Assembly (NCBI GenBank): GCA_030728545.1
Contig: JANQZQ010000029.1
Location: 1-7,782, forward strand
Direction: 5' to 3'
DNA length: 7,782 nt
Origin: Ilumatobacteraceae bacterium
GTDB taxonomy: Bacteria; Actinomycetota; Acidimicrobiia; Acidimicrobiales; Ilumatobacteraceae
Both the position numbers and the translations under genes were made by a program. The notes beneath the pieces were generated by a model, which saw nothing but the letters and a program-made list of their open reading frames with translations, made no database searches and was not told where the DNA came from. This document shows positions 6,860 through 7,782 of the stretch, in pieces. Within the stretch, counting starts at the first letter, position 1. Each line of letters begins with the position of its first letter.

Positions 6860-7336
6860 TCACTTCTTTTTGCGCGGCTTGGCAGCCGTGCGCTTTTCGA
6901 GCAAGGTGATCTCACGTTGAAAGTCGGACGCTTCGTCGAAGCCTTTATACACACTTGCAAAACGCAGATACGCCACCTCGTCGAGTTTGCGCAACCGCTC
7001 GAGCACCGCCTGACCAACTTGAGCACTCGTCACGTCGCCACCCGTCAAGCGCATCGCGTCTTCGACAGACGTTGCCAAGTCGTCAAGGTCTTGTACAGAC
7101 ACCGGTCGACCTTTGGTGGCTGACCCCAGCCCAGCCACAATCTTGAGCCGATCAAAGGGCTCTTTGTCGCCACTTCGTTTCATGACGTACACCGGCAGTT
7201 CATCGATGCGTTCATAGGTGGTGAACCGTGTATCGCACTTCAGGCATTGACGCCGGCGGCGCACAGCGGCACCATCCTCGGCAGCCCGCGAGTCAAGAAC
7301 TCGCGAGTCATCATGACTGCAACTGGGGCAACGCAC
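6860..7336 (-). CDS. nrdR: Transcriptional repressor NrdR
   Basis: NrdR senses ATP/dATP and represses ribonucleotide reductase genes by binding paired boxes in their promoters. The 158-residue protein has the family layout. The zinc ribbon carries C3, C6, C31 and C34, with SHDDSRVLDSR at 7-17 and the basic RRRRQC at 26-31 that contacts DNA. The ATP-cone spans about 46-136, including VMKRSGDKEPFDR and the closing LDEVAYLRFASVYKGF motif. The start is taken as GTG at 7336, because NrdR proteins begin M-R-C-P and this gives the usual length. The in-frame ATG at 7417 would add 27 atypical residues and overlap the upstream gene. The Lys-rich tail (PRKKK) ends 4 nt before the molybdoenzyme ATG, suggesting translational coupling. 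The likely target is nrdJ in this window, and possibly its own operon. Confidence 0.97.
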   Translation of the reverse strand: MRCPSCSHDDSRVLDSRAAEDGAAVRRRRQCLKCDTRFTTYERIDELPVYVMKRSGDKEPFDRLKIVAGLGSATKGRPVSVQDLDDLATSVEDAMRLTGGDVTSAQVGQAVLERLRKLDEVAYLRFASVYKGFDEASDFQREITLLEKRTAAKPRKKK

Positions 7337-7373
7337 GTTGCGCCCAGAGTAGTGCCGCAGGCGACCCCGCTGT

Positions 7374-7742
7374 TTAGGGGATGCGAATGAGCTGGCCGCT
7401 CGTAATCGCCGTTCCATTCAGGCGCACGAGATGATCGACCACTTCGCTGATGGGGGCATTGGGGGCAATGCGTTCACCGATTGACCACAAGGTGTCACCT
7501 GGCTGGGCCACGACGTACTTCGGGGCCGCGGATCGACCGGCACTGCCGTCGGCAGCAGCACTGGCACCGAACAGCGAGAACATGCTCAACAGCACAGCGG
7601 CTGCTACGGCAGTAATGGCAAACATCGCCCCGAGGCGCCGACGTCGATAGACGCGTTGCAATTGGCGAGTGTGGGCCGCTTGGCGGATTGCCGTGCGACG
7701 GGTGGTGGGTTGGAGTTGTCCTGCGAACACGATGGTGGCCAT
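7374..7742 (-). CDS. Small membrane-anchored LysM-domain protein (ChiZ/YneA-like)
   Basis: A 122-residue protein with a basic N-terminal cytoplasmic segment ending in RRRR (33-36), one hydrophobic helix (about 38-59), a short Ala/Gly/Ser-rich linker and a single C-terminal LysM domain at about 76-121 (YVVAQPGDTLWSIGERI, then a LNG...GQLIRIP ending). The charge pattern predicts N-in/C-out topology, so LysM would face and bind peptidoglycan. LysM proteins of this size and layout next to nrdR and lexA in actinobacteria include ChiZ (Rv2719c) of Mycobacterium; YneA of Bacillus is a similar SOS-induced division inhibitor. A role in division or wall remodelling is inferred from that; lexA is not visible because the window ends 40 bp upstream. 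ATG at 7742 has a good ribosome site, AAAGGAAA (7748-7755). It leads the nrdR gene by 37 nt, probably in one operon. Confidence 0.88.
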   Translation of the reverse strand: MATIVFAGQLQPTTRRTAIRQAAHTRQLQRVYRRRRLGAMFAITAVAAAVLLSMFSLFGASAAADGSAGRSAAPKYVVAQPGDTLWSIGERIAPNAPISEVVDHLVRLNGTAITSGQLIRIP

Positions 7743-7755
7743 GGGAGTTTCCTTT

Positions 7756-7782
7756 GTGGTTGGGGGTTGGGTGGTTGGGGGT
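7756..7782. repeat. G-rich 12-bp direct repeat upstream of the LysM gene
   Basis: GTGGTTGGGGGT occurs exactly at 7756-7767 and 7771-7782, separated by TGG. It lies just upstream of the LysM gene's ribosome site, with the G-rich strand as template. The tract reaches the window edge, so more copies may follow. Confidence 0.8.

Noticed and set aside
6856..7026. 57-residue N-terminal extension of the molybdoenzyme frame
   Set aside because: It overlaps nrdR entirely, has no similarity to the enzyme family, and an ATG 4 nt after the nrdR stop gives a normal N-terminus.
7337..7417. 27-residue N-terminal extension of NrdR from an ATG at 7417
   Set aside because: It would overlap the LysM gene and precede the conserved R-C-P start of the family; the GTG at 7336 gives the usual NrdR length.

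Overview
The window looks like chromosomal DNA of a high-GC actinobacterium. NrdJ closely resembles actinobacterial class II ribonucleotide reductases in its N-terminus and Cys-rich tail. A LysM membrane protein followed by nrdR is also an actinobacterial arrangement, in which the pair usually lies near lexA. An Acidimicrobiia-type lineage is my guess, not a demonstrated assignment. All six genes read on the minus strand, so gene order runs from the right edge to the left. No mobile element, CRISPR array or tRNA/rRNA gene was found.

Right part (7782 to 4567): a small single-pass membrane protein with a C-terminal LysM domain (ChiZ/YneA-like) is followed after 37 nt by nrdR, the Zn-ribbon/ATP-cone repressor of ribonucleotide reductase genes. 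Four nt further on comes a 762-residue molybdopterin/4Fe-4S oxidoreductase of the formate dehydrogenase/BisC group. The tight spacing suggests one transcript. A hairpin plus U-tract follows the oxidoreductase.

Middle (4566 to 1494): a 277-bp intergenic region with several inverted repeats leads into nrdJ, the adenosylcobalamin-dependent ribonucleotide reductase. NrdR probably controls this gene. The palindromes 72-117 bp upstream of its start codon are the best operator candidates visible, though they match the NrdR-box consensus poorly.

Left part (1493 to 1): a 131-bp gap holds two exact copies of an 18-bp repeat, each able to start a different hairpin. It is followed by an SsuD-like flavin monooxygenase (GTG start) and, 28 nt later, the first 89 codons of a UDP-glucose/GDP-mannose dehydrogenase gene cut by the window edge.

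The theme of the main block is dNTP supply (nrdR, nrdJ) next to a putative cell-envelope/division protein, with a molybdoenzyme placed between regulator and target. I see no clear novel multi-gene system. The points most worth checking are that gene order, the nrdJ upstream palindromes, the 18-bp repeats and the absent Cys/Sec at the expected molybdenum-ligand position.
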